DNA from: Nakaseomyces glabratus
Lineage: Eukaryota; Ascomycota; Saccharomycetes; Saccharomycetales; Saccharomycetaceae
Length of the DNA: 64,000 nt
Reading direction: 5' to 3'
NCBI RefSeq assembly: GCF_010111755.1
Contig: NC_088957.1
Coordinates: 868,001 to 932,000 of the forward strand
Under the pieces are notes generated by a model, which did no database searches, was not told the DNA's origin, and saw only the letters and a program-made list of their open reading frames with translations. A program made the position numbers and the translations under genes. This document shows positions 19,458-29,246 of the stretch, in pieces. Each line of letters begins with the position of its first letter. The first letter of the stretch is position 1.

Positions 19458-20273
19458 ATGTTTAATGTGAAAGGGGCCCTCAATAGGCTAAGAACTACGT
19501 GGAGCAATAGCGAAGAATCAGATCGAGATCCGCGGCATTTAAAGTCTAGCGATGATCTTAGCAATTACACAGGCTCTAGGATGTCTTATGAAGAAACACT
19601 TCCGCCTGTTACACTTCTAGGTTATTCTCCAAAGACTAAGAATAGACTCTTGCATCCTGAGATGTGTGATGAACTGCGGCCACTGATGCCTACTAGAATT
19701 CAACTCTACACTGAGTGGACATTATTATACAGTTTAGAACAACATGGTGCATCTCTACATTCACTCTATGATAAATTAAGGGAGGATGCAAGCACACCAA
19801 GGAGGGTTGGCTATGTCCTGGTGATCAAGGACCGGAAGGATGGTATCTTTGGTGCGTATTCGAATGAACCTTTCCATCCACATGAGCACATGCGATACAG
19901 TGGAAATGGGGAATGTTTCCTTTGGAAAATGGAAAGCGTACCAAATAAAATACTTCGCGCAAAAATACGAGAAGATAAAGATGAGGACTTGATCGATGTA
20001 AATGATGATGAAGATAAAATTAATAATTCAGGGACAGTTAACGAGTCCTGGAAGCTATGTGCTTACCCATATACTGGTGCCAATGACTTCATGATATATT
20101 GTACATCCAAATTTTTATCGCTAGGTGCTGGTGAAGGACATTACGGCCTTTGGTGTGATGATGGCTTAATGAAAGGTGTCACAAACCCAACTCAAACTTA
20201 CGGTAATGATGTCCTCAGCCGGGAGGGCAGGAAGTTCACCATAATGGGATTGGAAGTCTGGAGAGTCGGCTAG
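19458..20273 (+). CDS. OXR1: TLDc-domain oxidation resistance protein Oxr1
   Basis: 271 residues made up almost wholly of a TLDc domain from about residue 70. Family landmarks are WTLLYSLEQHGASLHSLY, VLVIKDRKDGIFGAYSNEPF, YSGNGECFLW and the C-terminal LGAGEGHYGLWCDDGLMKG followed by IMGLEVWRVG. Oxr1 is needed for full resistance to oxidative stress and, in recent S. cerevisiae work, promotes V-ATPase disassembly at the vacuole. An acidic insert at about 175-195 (DLIDVNDDEDKINN) interrupts the domain. The gene holds the YPL196W position between RPL7 and APL5. Confidence 0.95.
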   Translation: MFNVKGALNRLRTTWSNSEESDRDPRHLKSSDDLSNYTGSRMSYEETLPPVTLLGYSPKTKNRLLHPEMCDELRPLMPTRIQLYTEWTLLYSLEQHGASLHSLYDKLREDASTPRRVGYVLVIKDRKDGIFGAYSNEPFHPHEHMRYSGNGECFLWKMESVPNKILRAKIREDKDEDLIDVNDDEDKINNSGTVNESWKLCAYPYTGANDFMIYCTSKFLSLGAGEGHYGLWCDDGLMKGVTNPTQTYGNDVLSREGRKFTIMGLEVWRVG

Positions 20274-20787
20274 CCCTTTGTACAATACAAAATATAAGGG
20301 CAGAACAGATGGCTGATGATATCCGATCCTTAATTTTAACTGCCTCACCAAATTATCAACTAAGTAACGACCATCATTTGTATATTCTTGCATCTAACGA
20401 TCCTTCAAGTGAATCATTATTTATATATAATACAGCATTGATTGATTAAGATTATTAACAAAACAACAGGCAAAACCATAGTGTTCCAATATCTCACTGA
20501 TAACAACGTATTATTTTATAGTGTATATATTTTTCTTAGTTTTTTATTTTGGTTATCAATTTGAAGGGACATCTAAGAAAAAAGAGCTTCAAAGGATAAG
20601 TGCAGATGCGAATCGAATTCCGATTAATAAGATTAAGATACACGCATTTCACAAGACTCTTTGGCAATACCAACTAATTACTTACATCTTTGCTAATAAT
20701 AACGAAGAATTGGTATTTAATTTTCAATTAGAAGAGAAGGCCAATTAATTGTCTTTTGTGCAAAAGCAACAGGAGATAGAATAGCCA
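20274..20787. other. Intergenic OXR1 to APL5
   Basis: 514 bases. A frame at 20521-20748 opens with GTG, contains no ATG, and is out of phase with APL5; I do not accept it as a gene. Otherwise AT-rich promoter DNA. Confidence 0.45.
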
Positions 20788-23550
20788 ATGACGTCCTTAT
20801 ATGCACCTTCTAGCGAAGATGTTAAGCAAAGACTAAGGCCGTTTGGGTTCTTCTTTGAGAAGTCCTTGAAAGATCTCATTAAAGGTATTCGTAACAATAA
20901 CGAAACACCTGAGAAGCTAGAGCAATATTTCACTGAGGTACTGAGTGAGTGTCGGAATGAGACTACTTCCCCTGATATGATACTCAAGACCAATGCTGTT
21001 TTGAAGCTAGCATATCTGGAGATGTACGGATTTGATATGTCCTGGGCAAATTTTCAGGTCTTGGAAGTCATGAGCAGTAATAAACTCCAACAGAAGAGAG
21101 TAGGTTACTTGGCAGCCTCACAATGTTTTCATGAGGATACTGATGTGCTGATGTTAGCAACTAACCTCTTAAGAAAGGACTTGAAATACTCTGGTACCAA
21201 TGACACAGTGAAAGTTGGGATTGCACTAAGTGGCTTGTCTTCAATGATAACACCAGCTCTAGCTGCAGATATTGTGGATGATCTATTCACCATGCTATCC
21301 AGCTCGAAAGCATATATTAGAAAGAAGGCTGTAACAGCATTATTCAAAGTATTCTTGGAGTACCCGCAGGCATTACGTGACAATTTTGACAAATTTGCGA
21401 GGATGATCGAAGATGAGGATTTATCTGTTATTTCTGCAACAGTGAGTGTAATTTGTGAGCTGTCAAAGAAAAAGCCAGAACCATTTGTGATACTTTCACC
21501 GCTACTATATGATTTACTAACAACAATTGACAATAATTGGATAATAATACGATTACTAAAACTATTCAAGAATCTGTCCCAAGTAGAAGAAAAATTAAGA
21601 CCTAAATTGCTTCCTAAAATTCTTGAATTAATGGATTCCACAAGCGCTACTTCAGTTCTATATGAATCAATAAACTGTATAGTTAGAGGAAACATGCTAG
21701 AAAATGATGATTATAGTACTGCAAGAGCATGTTTAGAACCATTGCATAGATTCTGTGAGTCTACAGATCCTAACTTAAGGTATATTAGTTGTACGCTATT
21801 CTATCGAATCGGAAAGATCAACCCGTATTTTTTAGTCGAGTATTCTGAGCTAATCATCAAATTACTAACAGATGTTGATATCTCGATTAGATCAAAAGCG
21901 TTGGAACTTCTAGAGGGTATTATAAATGAAGATAATATTAGGCTTATAACTACAATTTTGATGAGACAATTTGTTGATGAAGAAACGGTCAGTGTTAGTA
22001 GTGGAAGCTCATTACTTAACTCAATCATTGAGGTAAAAATAGTTATTCCAGAGGCATATAAGGTTAAGATAATTAAGACTATACTTAAGGCATGTGCGGC
22101 TGATAACTACAAAAATATACCTGACTTTGAGTGGTATAATGCAGTTCTGAAAGATTTGACCATTGTTTCACAAGATATGGCTAACAAAAAACTCGGAGAA
22201 ACGATAGGAGAAAACCTGAGGGATATTCTTGTGAGGGTTCCTGATGTGCGCGATATTACAATTTCCAATATCATTGATATATTGTTCATTCCTGACATCG
22301 AGCAACAATTAGGTTCTGTTTTGAGAGAGTCTATTTGGTGTATAGGTGAATTTGCTTCTTATATTGAGAACAGTGATGACTTAATTCGTTTGCTTGTGCA
22401 GCGTGGAAAATTTTATAGTTCCGAACTGAAGCCCATTTTGATTCAGTCCGTGGTTAAAATATTTGCTTCTTGGGTAAAGAGCAATAATAGCACTACCATT
22501 TCGGAAGAAATTTTGACCGAGATACTTCATCTGTTAATAGCATTTTTGCAAGACTGTTGTAACTCTGGCGATTTTGATGTGCAAGAAAGGGCATTTGAAT
22601 TTCTAGAACTTCTGAAGATTTGTGATGAATCTCGATCTTTAACGGAAGAGAAAATCACACCCTTGATGAGTCAAGTTTTGCCTGGGCTTTTCTCTGACTA
22701 CGAACTTAACCCAATAGCTGTTGGTTCACAAAAACTAATTGAAATAGAACCAAGCATCGATCTGCAAACTCCATTCTTGAGTGATATGGACTGGACAATC
22801 TTAAAGCAACAATATTCTTTATCAGAATCTGAAAGTATAAATAGTGACAACACTTCCCTGCAAGAGAGTGATCATGAGGTCGATAATGAATCCGGTGAAT
22901 ATATTTCAGAAACAGATAGGCATCAAGTCCATGAGGGAAGCTTTTCAGAGGGCATTGTAGAAAATAATAACGAAGGAAATCCATTTTACCTCGGGAAAAG
23001 CGGTGACATTGGTATCAAAAGTAACACAGGAGCAGATGATCTTGATACCTCTTCTGGCCATATTCCAATAGCAGTTGGTATAACGATGGAGTCAGAAAGT
23101 AAAATGAAGAAAGCAAAGAAAAAGAAAAAGAAGGTTACTATATTGTCGGATGAAGTTGTCGGACAACCACAAAATGCAATACCTATAAAAGTAAAGCGTC
23201 CAATGAATATAGAGACCTCCAAAAGTAAAATCAACTTGAAAAAACAGACTAAGTTGGATTTATTTGATTTCGACAAAGGAACAGAAGAGTCCCATATGGA
23301 ATTAAATCCAAATGAGTATGGTGATGATGAGGTTGGTCAAGAGGAATTGGAGAAACTGCGTGAAAAATTTGGCTCTCATTCGATAGAAAACTCTGCGGCT
23401 ATTGGAAATGATGACGAAGTTGTTACTATAAAGAAGAAGAAGAAGAAGAAGAAGAAAACACGTCAAAAGGATGACAACTTGGATAAGAAGAAAGATAAGA
23501 AAGAGAGCAGCACACAAATAATAAGCGAGGATTCTGAGAACGTTCTCTGA
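20788..23550 (+). CDS. APL5: AP-3 adaptor complex delta subunit
   Basis: 920 residues. The first 600 or so are adaptin N-terminal HEAT-like helical repeats, starting with MTSLYAPSSEDVKQRLRPFG and containing the adaptin stretch GYLAASQCFHEDTDVLMLATN and ESIWCIGEFASYIENSDDL. Beyond about residue 680 the protein is acidic and Ser-rich. It ends with two lysine-rich tracts, one encoded by an uninterrupted AAG repeat at about 23432-23454. Delta-adaptin is a large subunit of AP-3, which sorts cargo such as alkaline phosphatase and Vam3 from Golgi to vacuole. Length and order (YPL195W, before DDC1) match S. cerevisiae. Confidence 0.95.
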   Translation: MTSLYAPSSEDVKQRLRPFGFFFEKSLKDLIKGIRNNNETPEKLEQYFTEVLSECRNETTSPDMILKTNAVLKLAYLEMYGFDMSWANFQVLEVMSSNKLQQKRVGYLAASQCFHEDTDVLMLATNLLRKDLKYSGTNDTVKVGIALSGLSSMITPALAADIVDDLFTMLSSSKAYIRKKAVTALFKVFLEYPQALRDNFDKFARMIEDEDLSVISATVSVICELSKKKPEPFVILSPLLYDLLTTIDNNWIIIRLLKLFKNLSQVEEKLRPKLLPKILELMDSTSATSVLYESINCIVRGNMLENDDYSTARACLEPLHRFCESTDPNLRYISCTLFYRIGKINPYFLVEYSELIIKLLTDVDISIRSKALELLEGIINEDNIRLITTILMRQFVDEETVSVSSGSSLLNSIIEVKIVIPEAYKVKIIKTILKACAADNYKNIPDFEWYNAVLKDLTIVSQDMANKKLGETIGENLRDILVRVPDVRDITISNIIDILFIPDIEQQLGSVLRESIWCIGEFASYIENSDDLIRLLVQRGKFYSSELKPILIQSVVKIFASWVKSNNSTTISEEILTEILHLLIAFLQDCCNSGDFDVQERAFEFLELLKICDESRSLTEEKITPLMSQVLPGLFSDYELNPIAVGSQKLIEIEPSIDLQTPFLSDMDWTILKQQYSLSESESINSDNTSLQESDHEVDNESGEYISETDRHQVHEGSFSEGIVENNNEGNPFYLGKSGDIGIKSNTGADDLDTSSGHIPIAVGITMESESKMKKAKKKKKKVTILSDEVVGQPQNAIPIKVKRPMNIETSKSKINLKKQTKLDLFDFDKGTEESHMELNPNEYGDDEVGQEELEKLREKFGSHSIENSAAIGNDDEVVTIKKKKKKKKKTRQKDDNLDKKKDKKESSTQIISEDSENVL

Positions 23551-23883
23551 TTCAATAGTAGTGTCAATGCTGTTATGAAAATCATCTCCATGAAAAGTGC
23601 CAATTGTTCCCATATAGATGGTATTTAAGAGTTATTTCTCGGTAAATAAATATAGATTGTAAATCATTGCATGTATTTACTGGTATGTTATGATTGTAAT
23701 TGAGCACAGATCAAATCTTTTTGATAATTACAGGCATTTTTCACTTAGATTAGAGGCTATTTTTGTTCAGTGGGCAAAGAAAAAAGGCGATGCGTGCAAA
23801 AAGAATATAAAGAAGTCCAATTCAAAATACTGTCCAAAACCAATGTATTTTGATATGAATAGCATTAGCAAAGGTGTATTCAT
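23551..23883. other. Intergenic APL5 to DDC1
   Basis: 333 bases of AT-rich spacer; no gene or RNA signature. It carries the APL5 3' end and DDC1 promoter. Confidence 0.4.
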
Positions 23884-25617
23884 ATGTCTATAAGTTTGAA
23901 AGTTAAGGCATTTGATGTCTCAATACGCGATACTGAAAGGCAAACGCTGTGGTTTCGTGCCGTATACTATCTGTCAACCATTAGTGAAGAGATCTGTTTA
24001 ACTATTTCTGACTCATTCATAATTGCCTCGGCTGTTAACAGTGCGTATACAAGCTCATGTAAGGTAACCTTTGAGAGAAAGTTTTTTGATAGTTTTGAAT
24101 ATAATCCACATGAAATTGTCTTTGGAGAATCAGGTTTACAGGTAGCTAAAGATGCCATCGGTGAGTCCAAGAAACTATACTCGTTGTTGATCAACGGAAA
24201 GCATTTGACGACTATATCCAAGGTCTCTTCAGACAGCGGACCGGTGAATGAATTTAAGATTGCAATTGATAATACTATATCATGTCCGGAAGCATTGGCA
24301 AACCGTCTTTTGGTTTCTATCGAAATGGAGTCATTGGTTCAGAAGGAATATAGTCCACAGTTTACGCCAACACAGTATAACCCGATTTTAGTTGATTTAA
24401 AATATAAAAGAAAATTTCTAGATGTATTCGGAACCACAGAGACGCGGTCTACATCTAATTCTCCCATTGATCCTAAGCTTCGGGAGATTTGTAGGAATAT
24501 AGAACAAGAGTTATCAAAAGAGTTATTCACAGATGCTATAACAAGTGAAAATCGTGACCGTAATGCAATGATGGAAGAAATAAACTACATTTGTTGTAAT
24601 CAATCTTTACTAAGAAATTTTGTTGATAATTGTAACACATCGCTAACTGATGAGATCCAACTTCAACTAGATACGCGAAGACTGATCCTAACGGCTTTCA
24701 CAAAAGCCATATATGGGAAGGGCAATGATATACTGAAAAGTGCTATATCAATGAGTAATACTATTGCCCTCACTACACTTGAACATTGTTCAATATTTTG
24801 GGTTGAGGATAAGGAGATGTCAGGCAGAAAACCTATGGCCAAGACGATTGTATTCAAGTCTAAAGAGTTCAAGAATTTTGTTGCGATGAATACATCCTCA
24901 AGACAGCACGATTATTCGACAGGGTGTATCAATATATGGTTTTGTAATCCCGGCGATCCAATTCTGATGGAACATAAGAAAGGTAATGTTAAATTTGAAC
25001 TGCTTCAGGTAACGGACTCGTATTCACAAGATAATTTACCTAAGGTCATTGCAGAAGGCATTAACACTAACAGTGAATCTCCAAACAAGTACTCGGTTTC
25101 ACCCTTGCGAATGAGTGCCATAAAGTCAACTTCTAATATGAATATCAAGAAGGAACCACGAAACACTCCTTTAAGTAAAGTTTATAACATGTCTTCCGGT
25201 TATAAGGACATGTCTGATGGGAAGCCAAGTCCTACCAGGAGGTTATTTGTTGCTGATGATGATATGTCAGAAGGAGAGCTTCAATCAGAGAACCAATCTG
25301 TAATTGAAAGAAACAGCAAAGAAACAGCTTTCAATGTCATTCCAGTTCACGGTTTCTCAAACAGTCACCTTGATAAGGATGTTGGGATTGCGTTAAATGA
25401 GAGAACAGAAGCTACCAGAAATGCAACAATAATTGGATGGGGCTCGAATACAGACATGTCAGAGGTAACTACAAACAATGCTAATTCAGGGATAGATTTG
25501 TTTAAGAAGGAGAAACGTAAAATATATGAGCAAGAGGGTAGTCAAAGTAAAAAAGCTAAAGGAGAATCCCAATTTGGACCTACACAAACGGAACTACCTA
25601 AAGGTTTACTGGATTAA
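23884..25617 (+). CDS. DDC1: DNA damage checkpoint clamp subunit Ddc1 (Rad9 homologue of 9-1-1)
   Basis: 577 residues. Residues 1-390 form the PCNA-like clamp fold (for example EYNPHEIVFGESGLQ, ANRLLVSIEMESLVQKEY, KYKRKFLDVFGT). The rest is a flexible tail. Two Trp residues correspond to those through which S. cerevisiae Ddc1 activates Mec1: W352 (INIWFCNPGDPIL) and W519 in the tail (IIGWGSN). A TQ site at T567 in FGPTQTELPKG sits where the phosphorylated T602 of S. cerevisiae recruits Dpb11. The product acts with Rad17 and Mec3 as a checkpoint clamp loaded at damaged DNA. Order YPL194W is kept. Confidence 0.95.
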   Translation: MSISLKVKAFDVSIRDTERQTLWFRAVYYLSTISEEICLTISDSFIIASAVNSAYTSSCKVTFERKFFDSFEYNPHEIVFGESGLQVAKDAIGESKKLYSLLINGKHLTTISKVSSDSGPVNEFKIAIDNTISCPEALANRLLVSIEMESLVQKEYSPQFTPTQYNPILVDLKYKRKFLDVFGTTETRSTSNSPIDPKLREICRNIEQELSKELFTDAITSENRDRNAMMEEINYICCNQSLLRNFVDNCNTSLTDEIQLQLDTRRLILTAFTKAIYGKGNDILKSAISMSNTIALTTLEHCSIFWVEDKEMSGRKPMAKTIVFKSKEFKNFVAMNTSSRQHDYSTGCINIWFCNPGDPILMEHKKGNVKFELLQVTDSYSQDNLPKVIAEGINTNSESPNKYSVSPLRMSAIKSTSNMNIKKEPRNTPLSKVYNMSSGYKDMSDGKPSPTRRLFVADDDMSEGELQSENQSVIERNSKETAFNVIPVHGFSNSHLDKDVGIALNERTEATRNATIIGWGSNTDMSEVTTNNANSGIDLFKKEKRKIYEQEGSQSKKAKGESQFGPTQTELPKGLLD

Positions 25618-25904
25618 TACTATTGTATTGTTATTTGGTACTGACTCTGGCGTATTATTTTTTTCAATGAAGGTTATAATGTTGAGTGGCCTTCCATGCA
25701 CGACAGCCCTATTTATTTTTAGTCACTGTCTTTTTTCGTGGTGTTTCCAACTGGATCGTCTCATCTCATCGCAAATTTTAAGTTTTGAAAAAGTGAAAAA
25801 AGTCTACATTTAAAGTATGTGGTATGTGAGAATCAATGAAGTGTACAAGACTATCGGTCCGAAATAAATTAAAGACTATCTTAGTTTGTTCAAGTGTATC
25901 GATT
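25618..25904. other. Intergenic DDC1 to RSA1
   Basis: 287 bases, no gene seen. The RSA1 frame stays open for 23 codons upstream of its conserved start, including an in-frame ATG at 25836, so a longer N-terminus cannot be fully excluded. Confidence 0.4.
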
Positions 25905-27044
25905 ATGAATTACGACGATGAAGATGATGATTCTTATGATCCATATAATGCTCTTCCCAAGCCAACCTTCAGTGGGGTGATTGGTGATGATACGGCTCAT
26001 GTCAATAAGAAACCTAGAATACAGGAAAACTATGCACCTATTCAAAATATTTCCAACACATATGCATACAATACAGGAAATATGATGATGACTGGTTACC
26101 CATACCCTCCTGTCTATCAACAACCTCAAGGTGTTTATATGGCAACAAATAATCAATGGGATAACCGGTATCCCATGACATGGCAGCAATATATGCCAGC
26201 TCAGAGTAATAGCATATCTATGCATACACCAGATATTAATTACACCAATTACCACACACCACAACCCGTTGCTCCTTATATATCTGAAAATTCTAGAGGC
26301 TTTTTGGAAAGGCAGGACCCTGACAAAACTAGTACATCGAATTCGATTGTGAAGTCCGAGGACCTTGTAAGAGGTAAAAATACAAGTGAAATTCCTGATA
26401 AGCATAAACCAGTAAAACTTGCAAATAACAAGGATAGAGACAAGACAGGCAACAAGGATGATGATGATGATGAACTCAGTATCCCGAAGTCTGAAGAAGG
26501 AGCCAAGGTTCTTATTCCAGGTACATCAATATCTTTAGAAACAGAAGAGGATATTAAAAAATGGAAAGATGAAAGACGAAAGATGTGGTTACTTCGTATA
26601 TCTAATAACAAGAAAGAGCATATGGAGAAGATGGGCTATAAAGACGAAGATCTTAAGAAAGAGACTAATGTATTGAAAGAATCCCGGAAGGATAAAAATT
26701 TTATTAAAAATATACAGTCTCAAATATCGAGAGCTAACCCTAACGTAAATTTGAATACAAGATTAGTTCAGAGAGGAATGGCGGAAGAGAATGCGAAGCT
26801 ATTGGATTTCATTGTTGAACTTGGGGAATGTGGTTTTCTAGAATATGAGCTAACTGAAGAGGAGAAAGAAAAATTGTTTGGTGGATATTCTAATAATTTT
26901 AGCAATAATAGAAAGAACTATCATGGCCGTAGGAATAATAACAATTCAAATGAGAAGCGTGAATATAATGGTGCTAGCAGGTATAATAACGGTAAGAACA
27001 GTACAGTGGTTCAAGATGTTTCAGGTAAGCAAGAGAACAACTAG
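25905..27044 (+). CDS. RSA1: 60S/snoRNP assembly factor Rsa1
   Basis: 379 residues from the ATG at 25905, whose product MNYDDEDDDSYDPYNALPKP resembles the Rsa1 N-terminus; the upstream ATG at 25836 gives an unconserved leader. A Tyr/Pro/Asn-rich low-complexity part (1-150) leads to the conserved C-terminal block: LIPGTSISLETEEDIKKW and ERRKMWLLRISNNKKEHM, the NUFIP1-type PEP region that binds Snu13. Rsa1 with Hit1 links Snu13 to R2TP/Hsp90 during box C/D snoRNP biogenesis and affects 60S assembly. Its stop codon overlaps that of PRM3 on the other strand. Confidence 0.93.
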   Translation: MNYDDEDDDSYDPYNALPKPTFSGVIGDDTAHVNKKPRIQENYAPIQNISNTYAYNTGNMMMTGYPYPPVYQQPQGVYMATNNQWDNRYPMTWQQYMPAQSNSISMHTPDINYTNYHTPQPVAPYISENSRGFLERQDPDKTSTSNSIVKSEDLVRGKNTSEIPDKHKPVKLANNKDRDKTGNKDDDDDELSIPKSEEGAKVLIPGTSISLETEEDIKKWKDERRKMWLLRISNNKKEHMEKMGYKDEDLKKETNVLKESRKDKNFIKNIQSQISRANPNVNLNTRLVQRGMAEENAKLLDFIVELGECGFLEYELTEEEKEKLFGGYSNNFSNNRKNYHGRRNNNNSNEKREYNGASRYNNGKNSTVVQDVSGKQENN

Positions 27045-27376
27045 CTGATGTTTTCTGATATTATTTTGGAGATCATTGAAGTTATCGCTGCTCCTAGAAA
27101 TGACCCAACTAGCATTCCTTCAAAATATCTAGATTTTTGCGGTCTGATTCTTTTATCAGTCTTATTCTTTTGGAATTTTTTCTTTGTGATACTCGGTAAT
27201 AGAAATTTGACTTTGCGATTATTAGAGCCTGTCTGTTTTGAGATTCCCATTCGATTGTTCAAAATAGAATTTGCATTTGAAATGACTTTTATATTTTTAC
27301 GATGCGGCACTTTACTTTTTCTCTTTCCGTAAGTTTTTGTTGGTTTCTCTGTCACTGCTTCATTTTGACCAGGCAT
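27041..27376 (-). CDS. PRM3: Pheromone-regulated nuclear envelope protein Prm3
   Basis: 111 residues: a basic N-terminal region (KKKFQKNKTDKRIRPQK, likely nuclear signal) and a C-terminal hydrophobic segment FEGMLVGSFLGAAITSMI that can anchor the protein. S. cerevisiae Prm3 is a small outer nuclear envelope protein required for nuclear fusion in mating. Location immediately after RSA1 on the opposite strand matches YPL192C. The upstream 240 bases contain one TGAAAC core (near 27550), a half-match to a pheromone response element. The assignment rests on topology, charge pattern and synteny. Confidence 0.82.
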   Translation of the reverse strand: MPGQNEAVTEKPTKTYGKRKSKVPHRKNIKVISNANSILNNRMGISKQTGSNNRKVKFLLPSITKKKFQKNKTDKRIRPQKSRYFEGMLVGSFLGAAITSMISKIISENIS

Positions 27377-27620
27377 TGACCTACTTCAGCTTTGAAATAA
27401 AAAATTGCATATGCCAACTAAATACAAAGCTATTCCAATACAGCATTATTTAATATATTTAAATAGAAAAATTAATGAAATAAGAAAATATCAATGAATA
27501 TGAACTAGTATATGGGTAAGTACTACCTGTATTATTAATAAGAGTGAGTTTCATGATGAGACATATGCATTACAATTTACGAAGTTGGGCCATATTATAG
27601 ACATTATATGCAATTTCCCT
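27377..27620. other. Intergenic PRM3 to MIY1
   Basis: 244 AT-rich bases; PRM3 promoter and MIY1 3' flank. One TGAAAC core on the minus strand near 27550. Confidence 0.4.
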
Positions 27621-28712
27621 TTAGCTAACCACACAATCACTGGATTTTTTGTTAGATGCATTAGCATTCATGGAATTGTGCTTCTTGTTATTTTTTCTGG
27701 AATGATGGGAGTGCGTATGTTTATATGTTGCATTTGATGGTGTTTGATGGTGATTTGTGCCTCTTTTGTCCGTCTTTGTTTTAGGAATGGTTGATTTCTT
27801 GGGAAGTTGTTTTTTATCTGCTTCTTGTATAGCTTCATTTTCTTCTAGTTGTAATTGCTGGGCCAACTGCGCATCTTTATCAACTTGCTCCACTCTTTCT
27901 TTTCTCTCAGTAGCTTCCATTGTGGTGTACGCAGTATCATTCAATTCTGTCTCTTCAAAGATGCCATCAAAGAAAATGTCGTTAGAACCATCGATTGAAC
28001 CCATGTACTCCCAAACAATATTATTACATGACCGAAATCCTAGGTCAGTTACCAGTGCGTATGTGTTTCCGTTATGTTTAGTGATAGTTGCAAAATGATC
28101 ATTTCGGAACAGTACGGCATAATTGCCTTCTTTCATAGTAGTATTTATGTTGTTTAGACCATTTGGGGTTAATTGTGTAGACGAATCGTTTAGAAATTGT
28201 TCGATCAAGTTGGCTTCCGCCAGAATATTATCATCCTGTGGGTTGCCACTGCCTGGAGTCTCTCGGTCTCTGATGTCGACGGCCTGCGTCAGTAATTGTT
28301 GACTTTCCTCATAAGTATACTTTTGTACTTTGTCATCGCTGGATATCCAGCCATGGATGATATCAATATCGAATAGTTTGAATACAGAGAGCTCTTTCGT
28401 GTCTTCAAAAGTGCCATCGAACCTAGGGTTGATGTTCAAACCGGTGTGCAACTGGGGCAATAGGGACAGGAGCACAGAGAGTTCTTCATCCTTGGGGTTG
28501 GTAGCTATGGCGATGTCGGCCAGCACTGTTAGCAGCTGGTCGAGGTCTACTTTCTTCGGCTGGACGAGCTCAAGCAGCTCGCTATGTTCGTGGTGAGAAG
28601 AGAGCAAAAGGACGTTGGTCAACGCAACCAGGGCGCAGGGACCGTTCTCATTCTGCATGAGAATAGAACGGTCATTGCCATCCACGCGTATGCGCTTAGT
28701 AGCAAAGTTCAT
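27621..28712 (-). CDS. MIY1: MINDY-family K48-specific deubiquitinase Miy1
   Basis: 363 residues. MINDY enzymes are cysteine proteases that trim K48-linked ubiquitin chains. The catalytic motif is at the N-terminus: Q20 (oxyanion) and C26 in QNENGPCALVALTN. The catalytic His is near residue 207 in LFRNDHFATITK, followed by ALVTDLGF. The Pfam MINDY_DUB block covers about 1-255. The C-terminal 100 residues are Lys/Gln/Asn/His-rich with QLAQQLQLEENEAI, which looks like a ubiquitin-interacting helix. The product ends CVVS, not a clear CaaX box. Position matches YPL191C; the S. cerevisiae paralogue YGL082W is the alternative. Confidence 0.93.
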   Translation of the reverse strand: MNFATKRIRVDGNDRSILMQNENGPCALVALTNVLLLSSHHEHSELLELVQPKKVDLDQLLTVLADIAIATNPKDEELSVLLSLLPQLHTGLNINPRFDGTFEDTKELSVFKLFDIDIIHGWISSDDKVQKYTYEESQQLLTQAVDIRDRETPGSGNPQDDNILAEANLIEQFLNDSSTQLTPNGLNNINTTMKEGNYAVLFRNDHFATITKHNGNTYALVTDLGFRSCNNIVWEYMGSIDGSNDIFFDGIFEETELNDTAYTTMEATERKERVEQVDKDAQLAQQLQLEENEAIQEADKKQLPKKSTIPKTKTDKRGTNHHQTPSNATYKHTHSHHSRKNNKKHNSMNANASNKKSSDCVVS

Positions 28713-29060
28713 AGTATTATGGGGGAGCGATGATGTATTTAATTTATATGTATTCTGTTATCTAGGGCATCGCAATAGGCTACTCTCTTTTTTTTTTTTC
28801 AATCTGCTATATGCGATGAGCTTTGCTAGGAAAATTCAGAATTAAGAAACGTTAACATTTAGTTGTGTGTGTGTGTGTGTATAATACATATATAAGTCAA
28901 TAGAAAATAAATACTTTGAGCATTAAGGTGTATAAATAGCTTTTGGTTCAATTAGAGGGGAAGTCTCATTATTTTTTGTAGTCCAAAAAAAAATCATAAA
29001 GGAATATATAATCGTAGTCTGTGGTGTAGTTTTTGTATGTGCATGTGTACATCAAACGAC
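28713..29060. promoter_or_regulatory. MIY1 upstream region with PAC element and TG repeat
   Basis: 348 bases. A T run lies near 28788-28799, a PAC-type motif at 28813-28822 (listed separately) and a (GT)9-type run at about 28863-28880. It also holds the 3' end of the small gene upstream. Confidence 0.5.
28813..28822 (+). promoter_or_regulatory. PAC-type element GCGATGAGCT upstream of MIY1
   Basis: A full match to the PAC consensus GCGATGAGMT, about 100 bases upstream of the MIY1 start. In S. cerevisiae PAC is bound by Dot6/Tod6 and marks ribosome biogenesis genes. Its function here is inference. Confidence 0.5.
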
Positions 29061-29246
29061 CTATTTGTGGATCTGGTCTATAATCTTTTGATCCACGTCT
29101 TTCTTCTTCTCGTCAGAGGGTGAGTCCAGGTCCAGCGTATGTGCTGGACAAGGCAGGAAAGAGCCGATAGCTACCGAGGAGAAAGCCACCAGAAATGTAG
29201 AGAAGTACAGGTTATTCATTAGTTTGTTCCGAGCAACCGCACGCAT
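29061..29246 (-). CDS. Small single-span protein, possible cytochrome oxidase assembly factor Coa2
   Basis: 61 residues from an ATG: basic N-terminus (MRAVARNK), one hydrophobic segment at about 12-30, then SFLPCPAH and a charged, Asp/Lys-rich tail. The shape (short, basic start, one span) fits a mitochondrial inner-membrane assembly factor. S. cerevisiae COA2 (YPL189C-A, 68 aa) is two loci beyond MIY1 on the same strand, and NAB3, which lies between them there, is not in this window. Size, strand and synteny suggest COA2, but I cannot confirm it by sequence, so no symbol is given. It could also be an unrelated small membrane protein. Confidence 0.5.
   Translation of the reverse strand: MRAVARNKLMNNLYFSTFLVAFSSVAIGSFLPCPAHTLDLDSPSDEKKKDVDQKIIDQIHK

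Noticed and set aside
20521..20748. 75-codon frame just upstream of APL5
   Set aside because: Opens with GTG, has no ATG, is out of phase with APL5 and has no known homologue.
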